Source: Costus lasius
Taxonomy: Eukaryota; Streptophyta; Magnoliopsida; Zingiberales; Costaceae
Direction of reading: 5' to 3'
Length of the DNA: 64,000 nucleotides
Assembly (NCBI GenBank): GCA_027563935.2
Contig: CM050446.2
Coordinates: forward strand, 123,024,499 to 123,088,498
Below the pieces are notes generated by a model that saw only the letters and a list, made by a program, of their open reading frames with translations, made no database searches and was not told the DNA's origin. The translations under genes were made by a program, and so were the position numbers. Positions 1 through 13,800 of this stretch are shown one piece after another; the stretch's first letter is position 1; each line of letters starts with the position of its first letter.

Positions 1-109
1 AGTACACAATTATTTCTATATAAATAATAATAAAAATAATTAACAAAGCATCAAACTATTATAAATTTAGTAACTAAGTTATAACTTAGAAGGGCGTAAA
101 TTTATCATT

Positions 110-283
110 TTAATAATCGGTGCGAGTTTAGGATCAGGTTCAGGGCGGGTACCTGAATTCCCATACCCGACCCCGACCCGACTTTACCTAGTTGGGTTTA
201 CCCGAACCCAACCCAAGACCCAGTCAACTAGGGTTTTCCCTATTAACTTTGGGTCGGGGATGGGCTTTCTTGCCATCCCTACT
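110..283. mobile_element. Possible remnant of a hAT-like non-autonomous element
   Basis: This stretch is rich in alternating GACCCG, CCCGAACCC and GGGTC motifs, and on its right side ends in GCCATCCCTA (TAGGGATGGC on the other strand). That is a common terminus of degenerate hAT-like elements in plants. I cannot find a clear matching left end or a target-site duplication, so only the sequence style supports the call. It lies downstream of the last DCP5 exon seen, within what should be a DCP5 intron. Confidence 0.3.
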
Positions 284-446
284 GGTGTTGTGCAGGTTAT
301 TATAATGCCACTATGTTATCACTGTCATTCACATTGCATTTCTATTGTTACAAGCTTGCAAGTAAGGTTTTAAATATCAATTCATTTTGTTTGATAGTAG
401 ATGATACTTTATACCTTACTTGCAAGTAAGCCACAAGAGGTGTTAT

Positions 447-645
447 CACTGGCGGAGCCACGTTCAAGGAAGTGTGGGCAAATGCTCTCACTCATTTTTA
501 ATTTTACCATTGATTATATATAGTTATAATTAGGTATAGAAATAGATAAAATATATATTGCCCCAGTCAACACATGCATTTTATCTATTTGCCTCCTTAA
601 ATTATTTTTGCCCCCACACACCTTTGGGTCCTAGATCCGCCACTG
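447..645. mobile_element. hAT-type MITE, 199 bp, with 8-bp TSD
   Basis: The element is bounded by imperfect terminal inverted repeats, CACTGGCGGAGCCA on the left and, read on the other strand, CAGTGGCGGATCTA on the right. It is flanked by a perfect 8-bp direct repeat, GGTGTTAT, at 439-446 and 646-653. Eight-base duplications with CA-starting repeats are typical of the hAT superfamily. It is too short to encode a protein, so it must have been mobilised by an enzyme supplied elsewhere. Confidence 0.8.
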
Positions 646-778
646 GGTGTTATGCATGCAAGCTTCTAGAGATGTTGACAAATTGTGGGGGAAAGATACG
701 AGGCAAGAGTTTTTGTGTGAACTATATGACATTTTATGTGAACTATAAGAGGCAAGAGGTATCAATGCATTGCGTAGG

Positions 779-904
779 CCACATGCAAGGCGAGATGCAT
801 CAAATGAGAAGATGTGCTTGTGAATGAGTCAAAGACAAAGCCCACATGCAAGGCGAGATGCATCAAATGAGAAGATGTGCTTGTGAATGAGTCAAAAGAC
901 AAAG
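779..904. repeat. Direct tandem duplication, 63-bp period
   Basis: Two nearly identical copies follow each other, each starting CCACATGCAAGGCGAGATGC. The second differs mainly by one extra A near its end. A short ORF over the first copy is a by-product of the repeat and shows no protein family. Confidence 0.8.
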
Positions 905-1806
905 CTCCTACGCACCCTTCTATAAAAATTTGCTATGCAAATGTATGACTCCGTGTACTCAAGAAAACTTGTCTAGATCTAATTCGACTAAATCGACTCA
1001 CAAGTTAACTTGATTTTACCTTAAAGTTGATCCAATTACCGAATTGACTCACATGTTAACTGCTGCATGTAAGCACAACACAATCTCCAAATCTGCCCGA
1101 AAGCTCATATGCAGTCTTTGTAAAAGAACAAACTGGCATCTGTGCAGCCATTGTTACAAGCTAAATGAAAAATGATTCTGCTTGAGATGAAGTAAGCAGA
1201 AAACAAAGGTGCGAAGGAAAACTATTATTAGAAGATTCAACAAGAAAAGGAGATAACAAAATGAAAGAAACAATGTCTCCAAAAAGACGTTGATAATCAA
1301 ATGTTGAGAATTATGCTTCCTCTTAACAGCACTAATGCAACCAAGTGAAAAAGTTACCGGTGCAAATTATATGTGCAATAGCCTTAGATGATGCCAAGTG
1401 AAAAAGTTACGTGGGCAAATTATAAGCATCTGTCAACAATGAGAACCAGCTTGCAAAGAAGGAATTCTGTTATTGAACTCGTATTAATAACATGAAGGCG
1501 TTGATTCCTTCTTTTTTTTGAAAAGAGAAATAAGTGCCAGGAAAAAAAAAAGTCAACCATAATTTCCCATAGGTCATGGCATAAGTAACGAAAAAGTAAC
1601 TTAGGATTAAAAGCATGAACAATGTTGTTACTTCAGATCACAATTACCACCAAATCAAGAAATTAATCTTCTGAGCAGTTCTTGAGAAAGAATAGGTTAA
1701 CAAAAAAAACATTTAGCCTATTATAAAAATAGCAGATCCAAGCATTCTTGGGATACTTAATCTATTCATGAATGTCCTATCCATAGCGGAAAAAATATTT
1801 CCATAC
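905..1806. other. No gene seen; presumed DCP5 intron
   Basis: AT-rich DNA without a coding exon that I can support. I looked on the minus strand for the DCP5 exon encoding the FDF box and did not find it here or in 1-904, so this is probably the right part of an intron that continues beyond the left edge. Confidence 0.5.
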
Positions 1807-4800
1807 CTCATTTCTTCCATCTCTTCCTCTTCCTCTTCCACGAACCCCATTATAATAATTGTGAGTAGCACCGTTTGACTGGAAATAAAGTACATGTTGC
1901 CAATGGATTATTCTCTTGAGATAATATTAAAAGAAACAACAAAATGCACTAACTTTAAACACAGTTTAAGTTTCGGTCCGACAGCTCAATCCAGTTAGTT
2001 GTCGAACCGGTGTGAACAGTGCAATAGTAATTTCGTGCTTTCCGACATATACTACCGTGAAATCAGCCTCGTACCGGTACAAACCGGATTTCAAACACTG
2101 ACGCTAAATGCTAAATGCTAAATGCTAAATGCTAAATGCTAAATGGAAAATTAAATAATTCAAGAACTATTTGTATTCATCTTTCTAACATTTGTCCCAC
2201 TTAAGAACTGAGATCCAATAAAGGACCTGAAAATGATAAAATAAACTTGTGGAAGTTCAAATGGCCGAAAACAAGAGAGAATTATTTCTCACATTTGCAG
2301 TAATATAGAATCAACAGAAACATGCATTCAGTTTTCACAAACAATTAAATAATACTGAATGGATTGGAGACCAACACATGTTCCACATTCTAAGCATATG
2401 TAACAAGCATAATACCAACATACCTTCTGAATAGTTGATTTTGGCAATGGCAATATGGGTTCATTGGCTTCTGCTGCTGCACTAAGTGATGTTTCAGGGA
2501 GTAATGGCTTCGATTTAGCTTCAGGTGTTTTAGTATCATCATCTGTATGGCTTGTCTGGAGGAGCTGGGATGATGGGAGAATGGAGGAGCTAGCCTGCAT
2601 TAGCTGGCCTGGAGTCACTAAAGTTACTGGTTTCTCAAGTTGGCTTAAATTAGATGGAACAGAAACCAAGGGTACTGGTTCTGGAACAGATAAATATCCC
2701 AAATTTGAACCAGGTACTGTGATAGGTTTGCTGCTATCAACTGGAGTACTCAGAGGTGCAGCAACAACTCTCTCAAGATTAGAAGTTACAGGATGAACCA
2801 TTGGCAGATTACTACTGAACATTGGCGCACTAACAGTTGTGACGGGAGGTATATTAGGCAATGATGTTATTGACATTTCCAAAGATAATGTGCTTGTTGA
2901 AGATGGATCCAGCACTGATGGCAATGTACTAGGGGTTAGAGCTGATGTAGAGCTAATATTAGGAAATGAACGAGGAAGCTCAGGTAAAGTCTGGGATCCA
3001 GCTGACAAAGAAATCTGTGATCCAGACGGTAAAGAAGTCTGGGATCCAGATGGTAAAGGATTTATTCCAGGATACTGAAACGGGTGCTGGATGGAATGAG
3101 GAATAGGTAATCCAGGAGGCGGCCGGAGCAATGTTGGTTGTTGCAAATGAGGGAGCCCACTTGGCGGGGCATAATATCCTTGCCAATACATTGGTGGGAC
3201 AGCAAGACCAGAGCCATTTACAGTGGGAGTGGGTGAGGAACCCCATGTCCCCAAACCTCCCCCAGGCTGATAAGGAGGCAAACTTCCTTGAAATGTTGAC
3301 CTTGGGAGACCCAACTGAGCTGTATGAGAACTTATATCTGCTGCATTTCCATTTTCTACTGTAGCCATGCTTGTAGAAGAAGGCGCAGGATGGGGATAAT
3401 GTGACTGTAAAACATTTCAAGATATTAAGCATAGAGAATTCATTTGATTGTCACATGTCTCCAACATCATCATTACCTGGATTATTGCAGGATCATTATT
3501 TATGGACGCTGGCTGAGCTGGTGGGGAGGATTTAACTTGTAAATCCTGTAACAAAAAAATGTCGTGATATAGTTCTGGAAAATATTCAGATTAAACAAAC
3601 ATATAAAGCGCAATCACAAAGGGGTATTGAATCTAAAACACATGAAATACAAAAGAAAGCACTACTCCAAACGAAGTATGAAGTTTGAGATCTACAACTA
3701 GTCGAGTTCAAGGGAAAGTAAGCCATATGACAAAATAACCAATATGAAACACCTCCAAATAGATAAATCAAAGAAAGGACCCTCGCTTACAAAAAAAGGA
3801 GAAAAGTTGCATGTGTTCCACTGGGGTAATTCATGTCTGCAAAAGCCCAAGAAAACTTGCTTGCATTTTGAGGTCCATCATGTACAGTTCTAACCATCAC
3901 ATCTGCAAGTCTCACTCTGCTACCAGATTAGTTCTTTCACTTGTGCCATAGGGAAACAGATTTAATGGCATATCAAAATTCTAGAGTTCTACAACTCATG
4001 ATGACTTTTCAAAGCAACCTCTCTCCATACTCCATTATAACCAGGATTACCTGCTCCAATTTAAACCCAAACCTAACTGAATTTATTTGTCATAAAAGCA
4101 TACTTCCTTCCCCGGAAACACCAGAAACATTCACGCTTCGCAATCTCCAATCATTTTTCCAAAGAAGCTCTTAACAATTCCATCTAAATCAAGATTATTC
4201 CTTCCATTATTCAAAATTTCAATCCTCTAATCAGCACATATTCCTACGTTGAGTTCTCAACTGCACGGAAGTGACATATGTAGTAGCCATAAAATATGAC
4301 CGTTTGCTTTTTTCTGCACCAACAAAAATCAGTTCGAAAAAAAGATAATTGAATTATGTAGATTGGCAACCATTCTAAAAACATGAATCTGCATATATAA
4401 ACAAAAGAAAAAGAATAGACAGCCCATTAGTGATGAGAATCCATTGAGCAATAATGCTTCTGCCTTGGAGTGTCAATTATCATATTCAACCATTCCAATA
4501 TCCAATTGAATTCGGTTTCAACAATCCCATTTAACAACATGCATAAAGCTTAACCTAAGGAGGTTATGTTCCATACTTTATCAGAGATTAGTAGTCAAAT
4601 ATTCTATCTCCACCTTAATAGGGAAGGATTCAAAGTCATAAAAGTCTATTATTGGTCAAATATTCAAATAAGAATGCCTGATTATACTTGTAAGCATGAG
4701 ATCCAGAAGTAATGAATTACTCTTTGTTATGCCCCAATTCTATTCAGTTAAACTGCACACACACATACATACATAATGGAGAAAATTCAATAAGTACCCA

Positions 4801-7800
4801 AGAACCATTGATATTTCTAAAACATCCAAATTTCTTCCTTTCTGTTTGATCTTCTTAAAACTTAAGATTTCTATCTTTGATGACAATCTGTTACGATCTT
4901 TCGATCGTCCCTCAAATCGCCACTGCGATGAGAAATTATTTAAGGTTTTCCTAACGAGAAAACAAGACAAGATAACAAGATACCTCCTCTCCACCTCTCT
5001 CACCCCTTACAAACCCTATCCCCCAGTACTGTGCTTGGGCCCGCGCCTAGCATAGACCCTCCACTGGGCCTGGCTTGGCCCGTTCGTAACAATTCGTTCG
5101 TCCCCCTTCAGAAGTAGTCTTGTCCCCAAGACTAGCAGCGAACACCTTAAATTGCGTACGAATAACTATCTCATCCTCCCAAGTGGCCTCTTCAGATGAC
5201 TTGTCATGCCAGTGGACTAACCATTGTGATATAGGCACCCGGTCACGAATGATGCAGCATTGTGCCAGGAGGGCCTCGGGTTCGGGGCTGGGCGTGTCGT
5301 CCATGTCTAACTTCGGGGGAAGTGGTCCAGATGTGACATAGTCCCCAACCGCCCTCTTCAACTGTGAAGCATGGAATACAGGATGAATGCGTGATTTTGG
5401 TGGAAGGGCAAGCCGATACGCTACTTCTCCCACCCGATGTAAGATTTTGAACGGCCCATAGTATCGCGCCGCTAGCTTAGCATTGATACGCTTGACGATG
5501 GTCTGCTGGCGATAGGGGCGCAGTTTAACAAACACCATGTCTCCTTCCTGAAAAGAAATATCACGTCGTTTAGCATTGGCATACTTACTCATTCGCTGTT
5601 GGGCCCGCTCAAGGTTGTACTTCAACTGACGTAGAGCTTCATCTCGGTCCCTCAACTCATGTGTTACCGCTTCAACTAAGGACTCTCCCGGGCCGAAATG
5701 CAAAAGGACGGGAGGAAGTCTGCCGTAAACTGTCTCAAACGGTGTCTTGCTCGTCGCAGAATGAAAACTTATGTTGTACCAATATTCAACCCACGGAAGC
5801 CACCTGGTCCATGTGTGAGGTTGATCGGATGCAAAACAGCGCAGATAAGTTTCAAGACACCGATTGAGCACTTCGGACTACCCATCTGTCTCCGGGTGAT
5901 ATGCTGAGCTCATAGTCAGAGTGGTGCCCATGAACTTAAAAAGTTCCTGCCAAAAATGGCTAATAAAGATAGGGTCCCTGTCACTTACAATGGTATGCGG
6001 AATTCCATGTAAGCGCACTATCTCTTGCATAAAAATTTCGGCTACCTTGCTAGCCACATATGGGTGGCGGATAAGGATAAAATGCGCGTATTTGGACAGC
6101 CGATCTACTACCACCAGTATGGCATCCTTCCCTTTTGATTTGGGCAGCCTTGTGATAAAATTCATCGTTATATCCTCCCAAACTGCCTCTGGTATCGGTA
6201 AAGGTTGGAGGAGGCCGGCGGGTGAAGTAGCCTGGTATTTCTGTCTCTGACAGGTGTCACACTGCGCTACAAATTGGTCGACTGCCTTTCTCATGCCGCG
6301 CCAATACACGTTGTCCGCCAAGCGCCTATAAGTTCTATATGCCCCAGAGTGACCCCCCTGTAGCCGTACTGTGAAGCTCTTGAAGAATTTTCTGGACCCA
6401 CGGTGAGTTAACCGGAATCACAATTCGACCTTTGTACAGTAGTCGCCCCCTATCTAGATGGTAATGCGGGTGTGAATTGGCCTCATTAGTTATGTCCTGA
6501 ATTATCTTTTGTAAATCTGAGTCCTCATGCACCGCATTTAAAACCTGTTGTAAGTCTTCATAAACTGGGAATGAAATAGCCGATAATGCTGCATCTCTTG
6601 AAACTTTAGACAGTGCATCGGCTGCTTGGTTAGTGTTGCCAACCTTATATTTAATCTCATAATCATAGCCCAATAATTTAACCAACCACTATTGTTGATC
6701 GGGAGTTGCGATCCTCTGTTGCAACAAGTGTTTTAAAGCCTTTTGGTCTGTCAAAACCTGAAAGTGACGGCCCCCAATGTTGCACTGCTAAGACAAGTGT
6801 CATAAGCTCCTTCTCATATGTTGATTTAGCCAGACTGCGATCAGAGACTCCTTTACTGAAGTACGCTATGGGTCGACCTTCTTGCATTAGAACGGCGCCT
6901 ACCCCTCGGCCTGAGGCATCGCACTCTACTGTGAATAGGCACCTAAAATCAGGTAATGCTAAAACTGGGGCAGATGTCATAACGGCCTTCAACTTATCAA
7001 ACGCTTGGTGAGCCTCAACGTTCCAGCAGAAGGCATCCTTCTTTAATAAGTATGTTAGCGGCCGTGCGATCCTCCCATACCCCGGCACAAAACGACGATA
7101 ATATCCAGTCAATCCAAGAAAGCCCCGCGCTTCCTTGACCGTGTGAGGAACCGGCCAGCTCATACCAGCGCTCACGTTATTGAGATCCATCGCAACAATC
7201 CCTGGTCGTATGATATGCCCCAAATACTCCACTTGTTGCCGCCCAAATTGGCATTTCTTTTTATTTGCTACCCAGCGTTGATCCTGTAAAATTGCCATGA
7301 TCTGCACTAGATGGTCCATATGCTCCTCCTAGGTGGCGCTGTAAACCAAAATGTCGTCAAAGAAGACCAGCACAAACTTTCACAAATACGGTCTGAAAGT
7401 GTCATTCATGGCGGCTTGGAACGTCGCCGGTGCATTCTTCAGGCCAAACGGCATCACTAAGAATTCATAGTGGCCGTCATGGGTCCGGAAAGCTGTCTTA
7501 GGTACATCTGCCTCCTTAACGCGGATTTGATGGTACCCTGAGCGCAAGTCAATCTTGGAAAAATAATGTGCTGCTTGTAACTCGTCTAATAATTCCTCAA
7601 TTACAGGTATCGGATACTTATCTGGAATAGTGATTTCATTCAACGCGCGGTAGTCGACACAGAAATGCCAACTCTCATCCTTCTTCCTCACTAGAATAAC
7701 CGGGCTACTGTAGGGACTAGAGCTCGACTGAATGACACCTGCGGTGAGCATTTCTCCCACAAGCTTGGTCATCTCGTCCTTCTGGCTATGGGCATAACAA

Positions 7801-10800
7801 TATGGTCGCACCCGGACCGGTCCTTCTTCTGGTTTGAGCACGATGGCGTGATCAGTAGCTCAAGAGGGTGGAAAGGAGCCGGACTCTGTGAATACTTCAT
7901 CAAACTGCTCTAGCACCTGCTTTAACTAGCTTGCCCATTTGATAACGACCCATCAATCATCTGCTGGCCCCCTCCATCAACCGCCCACACCAAAGCCCAA
8001 CATTCCACATCTGCTAGTCGCGTCAGCACCTTCAGGGAAGATTGAGCTCTCACTAGGGCCGGGTTACCCTGAAGTATAATATCCCTACCATCTCGACGGA
8101 GCTTGAGGTACAAGCGGCCCCAATCTGCCTTCACCTCCCCCAAGGTCTGGAGCCAAGCTACTCCCAAAATGAGATCCACACCGCCCAAATCAAAAAGGTA
8201 TGCATCCAACGTTTCCACCAGCGGCCCGAGTGTGAGTTGTAACTATGCACATCTTCCCTGGGTGATTACTCTGCCACCATCCCCCAACTGAACCCCAAAG
8301 CAGGAGGTTGCCTCCACCTTGAGTCTCTTTTCCTTCACCCACCGGTTCGAGATGAAATTGTGAGTGGCGCCACTGTCGATCATCACCACAATGTCCTCAC
8401 CTTCCAGCTGTCCGATTAATTTGAGAGTGCAGGGGCCAGATATGCCGCCAATGGAGTTTAAAGAAACTTCCCCTATGTAGTTCAAAGAGGCCACCTGATC
8501 CGCTTGCACTTGCTCTTCCAGTATATAGCCCTCCGACTCAAGATCCCCCTCGTCCTCTGCCATGCTCATAAGCCGCAGGTTCTTGTTTGCACATCGGTGC
8601 ATGGGGTGATATGGCTGATCACAACTAAAACATAGTCATTTTTCTCGTTTATCCTTGAAATCCTGGTACGATAGAGAGCGGCTACCCAAAGGTCTGCGAT
8701 CAAGACTAGCCCCATCGGTTGCCTTCCGTCCGTCTACCCTGGGCTGTACTCGGCTAGAACCAGCAGCACTCGTGGCCGTCCCAGAAGCCCCACCACCATT
8801 CCCTTTGTGTGATACACTTTCAGAGCGAAAGGATGCAGGCCGACTTTCCCCTCCAAATTGATTTTGAGAAGGTGTGGTGTTTGACACATAGGAGAATCCT
8901 GCGTGTCCCCCCACATAACTCCTGTTTGGTTGAGACGAAAGGCTTCTACCACCCAAAACCTCCTCAAAATTGCGGGCTAAAAAAATAGCTCTCCAAACTG
9001 TGGTAGGAGCGAAAGTTCTTATCCAGCGCCATATGTCCTCGCGCAAGCCACTAAGGAAGTACCCCAAGTATTGCTGAGCAGGCAGTCTTGGCATTCGCAC
9101 CACCAATCCTTCGAAGGTCTTAATGTACTCACCCACCGTCTTGCTACCTTGCGCCAAGGAGGCCAACAACTCGAAAGGATTTGTTGCATCGCATTCACTG
9201 AACCGCGCTACCATCTCTTCTTTCAACATTTCCCACGAAATTTCAGCTTCAAGTCTCTTCAGCCAACTAAACCAGTGAACCGCCACGCCCTCCATACTGA
9301 CGAAAGCCAAGGGTACCCTATGATCGTTGGGCGTGCCCTGGATATGAAAGTATTGTTCCGCGCATGTTATCCATCCCAACGGATCAGATCCATCAAAAAT
9401 AGGCAGCTCCACGCGCCGGCACCACGTGCACTGTCCGCCCATAGCATTGTTCCCCCACTCCCCTTGCGGCTCCAAATCCCCTGCAGTTCCCTGTTGCACT
9501 TCTGTAGGGAAAAATTCGCGTCTGCCCTAACGGCCCACCCCCGCCATTGGATACTCGGTATGATTCGCCGCTCGTCGAAAGCCAGTCGTCGCCTCGGGCC
9601 AAGCGTCATCACCCGGAGGCTGAGCCTCTTCATCGCGCCAATCGGCCACTTCCTCCACCACTTCTGTCTGTCTCACGCCTCTTTCCTAACGATGGAGATT
9701 AGGCGACGCTTCAGTAACACCCAAGCTTATCAAAATCGCGAGTTGACTCGTCCGAGTCAACGAGTTTACGTGTTGGCTGCGGACTAGCGAGTCAACTCGG
9801 CAATAGAAACGTTTTTTATGGTTAACTCGGTCAAGATCGCGAGTCAACTCGGTGAAATCGGTTGACTCGGACGAGTTGGACCGAGTTAACTCTTTGCAGC
9901 GAACGACGCTTCGGCTTCGTTCGCTTCGTCTTCCACGGATGAAAAAAAGGAAACAAACAGAGGGGAAAAGGAAAGCAGAGGAGATTAAAGAGGGAGTTTC
10001 GTTCGTTTCTCCATCTTCTTTTCGCTGTTGCCTGCGCTGCCGCCGATTTTCGTCAACCAGAGCTTTCCGTCGTCGTCCTCGCTTCGTCTCTTCCGCAAAC
10101 CGCCGATTTTCGTCCGCCAAAGCTTTCCATCGTCGTCCTCGCTTCGTCTCTTCCACAAACCGCCCGACCGCCCGTCACTCAGGTATGATTTCCACCCCCC
10201 CCCCCCCCAACCCCCGGGGCGTCACTCAGGAATGATTACGCGTAGCCTCTGGCATTTTCTCCCCACCCTCCTTCCGATTTGCACCCCACGGCGCCCTCCG
10301 CTTCCGATTTTCGTAATGTTATGTATTGATGTTTCATTACTGTACCTATACTATGATTCATTACTGCACCTACTCTGCATCAGCATGTGTATTATGATTC
10401 ATTACTGCACCTAGTCTACATCAGTGTGTACCTATACTGCACCTAGTCTACATCAACATGTGCTTTAGAAACATTTATTACTGTAGCTGATGTGTTTTAG
10501 AATACCTTATTCATAGTCTGTTTAGTCTTCCACTATACTATTAGTCTATTAATTTATATTATTTTATTTTTATGGTAGATTGATAGAAACATCAAATATG
10601 TCTACCAGCAACAACAAATTAAAGAGAAAGAATGCTGCTGCGAATCGATCTGACATTGGTTGGGAACATAGTATTGAAGTTGAAAATAATTCAAGAAAAA
10701 TTAAGTGTAAATTTTGTGAGAAAATTATTACCGGAGGAATATATCGTTTTAAACATCATTTAGCTTGCACCAGAAAAGATGTTGAGGCATGTAGAAGTGT

Positions 10801-13800
10801 TCCAGATGAGGTGAAAAAACAAATGATGAATGTGGTTGAAAAACTTGCACTTGATGCAATTAATAAACATAGTAGTATTCATGACATTGGAGAGGATATT
10901 GGAGAAGAAAGCCAAGAAACCAATGCAAACAAAAAAGAAAAAAAATATCTTAGAATCTTTTGTGAAAACAAGTGCAGCTCAACAGATTACAATAAACAAC
11001 ATGTTCAAGAGAGATTTAAAAGATGAAGCCTGTCAACAAATTGCAAGATTTTTTTACACAAGTACTATTCCTTTCAATTGTGTTAAAAACCCAAAGTTTG
11101 TTAAGATGCTTGAACTAGTTGGTAAATATGGTTGTGGTTTTAAACCACCATCTTATCATGAGATTAGAGAGACACTTTTGAAAAAAGAGGTGAAGAAGAC
11201 AACATACATGCTTGAAGAGTATAAACTTGAATAGAAAAAAAAATGGTTGTTCAATTATGTCAGATGAATGGACAGATAAAAAAAGAAGATCAATTTGTAA
11301 CTTTTTGGTAAATAGTCCTAAAGGAACTATTTTTTTATCTTCAATTGATACATCTGACATTTCTAAAACTGCTGAAAAAATTTTTGAAATGCTAGATGAA
11401 GTTGTTGAGAAGGTTGGAGAAGATAATGTTGTGCAAATAATCACTGATAATGCGGCAAATTACAAAGCTGCTGGAGAGATGTTGATGCAAAAGAGAAAAA
11501 GATTATTTTTGACACCATGTGTTGCACATTGTATAGATTTAATTCTTGAAGATTTGGAAAAAAAAATTAGCACTCACAGATTGACCATTTGTAAAGGAAG
11601 AAAGATTACTTCATTTATTTATTCAAGAACCTTACTGATTTCAATGTTAAGACATTTTACAAAAGGGAGAGATCTAATTAGGCTAGCAAGAACTCGATTT
11701 GCCACATCATCTTAACTTTGGGATGCCTTAGTGACTTGAAAGGTTCTTTGATAAATATGTTCACTTCTACTCAATGGAAGGCATGCAAGTTTGCAACACT
11801 TGATGAAGGAAAAAAAAAATCAGCAAGTTGTTTTGGATAGTAAATTTTGGAGAGACATTTTGACATGCCGTAAAGCAGCATTTCCACTTATTAAAGTGCT
11901 TCGATTAGTTGATTCAGATGAGAAACCAGCCATGGGCTTTATTTATGAGGAGATGGATCGAGCAAAAAAAAAGATTCAATCAAATTTTAACAATATCAAG
12001 AAGAGGTAACCTTAAATTCTAGTTATTTAAGTTTTAATATTTATGCTTTAACTTTTTTTTCAATTGCCTTTTTAACAGATATGAGCCTATTTGGGAAATT
12101 ATTGATAATAGATGGGATGTACAATTACATAGGCCTTTGCATGCAGCTGCCTACTATTTAAATACTCAATTTCATTATAGTTCAAACTTCAAACCAGATG
12201 CTGAAGTGAAAAGAGGACTATATAATTGTCTAGCAAGAATGGTCCCTTCTCTTGATGAAAGAACGAAGATTGATTTGCAGTTTGAAGATTTTAAGGAAGC
12301 AAAAGGATTATTTGGTATTGAAACTGCAATCTTGGCCAGAGAGACTAAACTTCCTGCAAAATGGTGGGATTCATATGGTGATGATTGTATAGAGCTACAA
12401 AGATTTGCAATTCGAATCTTGAGTTTAACATGCAGCTCTTCTGGATGTGAGCGAAATTGGAGCATATTTGAAATGGTTAGTAAATCAAATTTATCTATTT
12501 AGCAATATATTAATTGGTTTTTGTGATGCATAACTAATGTATAATTTTATATTTTATAGGTTCATACGAAAAAAAGAAATCGATTGCATCAAAGTAAGAT
12601 GAATGACTTGGTTTTTGTGATGCATAACTTGAAATTGAAAAATCAAAATAAGAAAAGGACATTTAGAGAAGCTACTTTTGATGGGAGCTCATAATAGAGA
12701 CGGAAGATGGTCAACCAAGTTCAACAACAAATAATTGGCTTGATATTCTCACATCTGAAGATAATGAGTTGAGACTTAGAGATCAAGAGGTGCAATTTAG
12801 TGATCAAGATATAGAAGGAAATGCTATTGTTGAAGAAAATGAGCAAGTCAATCATTCAAAAGACTTGGAGTTGAATTTGGATGAAGGCCATGACCATGAA
12901 GATGAGATAAATGAGGATGAAGAGAGTGATGAAGATTTTGATGCTCAAGCTACAGAAAATTTATTTTAGTTTTTTTGTGATCAATGATGTTCTTTACTTT
13001 ATTTTATATTTTGGAATTTGAATGTCATTTTGGCTTAGACTTCACTCTTTAGTCTTTATTGTTTACTATTTTACTTTTAAAAACATACACTGTGAGTCTG
13101 TAACACATTTCTTTTATAATCACTAGTTGATGTTATGGTTGTATTTTAGAATTGGTATTTAGTACATCTTTATATTGTATACTTTAATACATGCACATAA
13201 TTTATAAAATAATATTATTATATTATAATTGTAGGATCTTACAATCCTACGACCCGATCTTACGATCCGATCCTATGGAGCCTCTACCGTTCTTAGGTAG
13301 GATCGCGATCCTAATAACCTTGGTAACACCACCGCCCCTCTTTCCCTTCAGAACTTCGGTCATCAGGTGTTTCAGTTCCAGCATGTCCTCCTTCATCGAC
13401 CTCCTCTCGTCTTCAACCGTCTGCTGAAACTCGTCATTGGCGGCGTCTGCCAGGCGGCGACGCTCCTCATCGGCCGCCTCTGCCTTGCGTCGGTGCTCCT
13501 TGTCGGCCGCTTCTGCCTTGCGTTGGCGCTCTCCCCCATCAACAAATCTTGCAAAGTCTTCTCAATTGAATCAAAACGTGCATCCGATCGTGTTGTCGCC
13601 ATGGTACACTGTTCGTCTTCCTATCCAGCAATGAACTCGCACTTGCACTCGACGACAGCCAACGTGAAGCCGCCCCTCGTCGACACCCTAGTGTAATCCG
13701 GCAGGTCGGACCACTGTTACGATCTTTCGATCATCCCTCAAATCGCCACTGCGATGAGAAATTATTTAGGATTTTCCTAACGAGAAAACAAGACAAGATA

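Larger units (their letters stand above)
9722..13322 (+). mobile_element. hAT (Ac/Tam3) DNA transposon nested in the chromovirus
   Basis: An 8-bp target duplication, GTAACACC, lies at 9714-9721 and 13323-13330. The ends are imperfect inverted repeats: CAAGCTTATCAAAATCGCGA on the left and CAAGGTTATTAGGATCGCGA read inward from the right (16 of 20 match). The 3.6-kb interior encodes a BED-finger/DUF659/hAT-dimerisation transposase on the plus strand. It inserted into gag of an existing retrotransposon and is therefore the younger of the two insertions. Confidence 0.93.

Noticed and set aside
9852..10414. Arg/Ser-rich open frames left of the hAT transposase
   Set aside because: They cover subterminal repeats and a 62-bp tandem duplication in the non-coding 5' part of the hAT element, and do not lead into the BED-finger frame.
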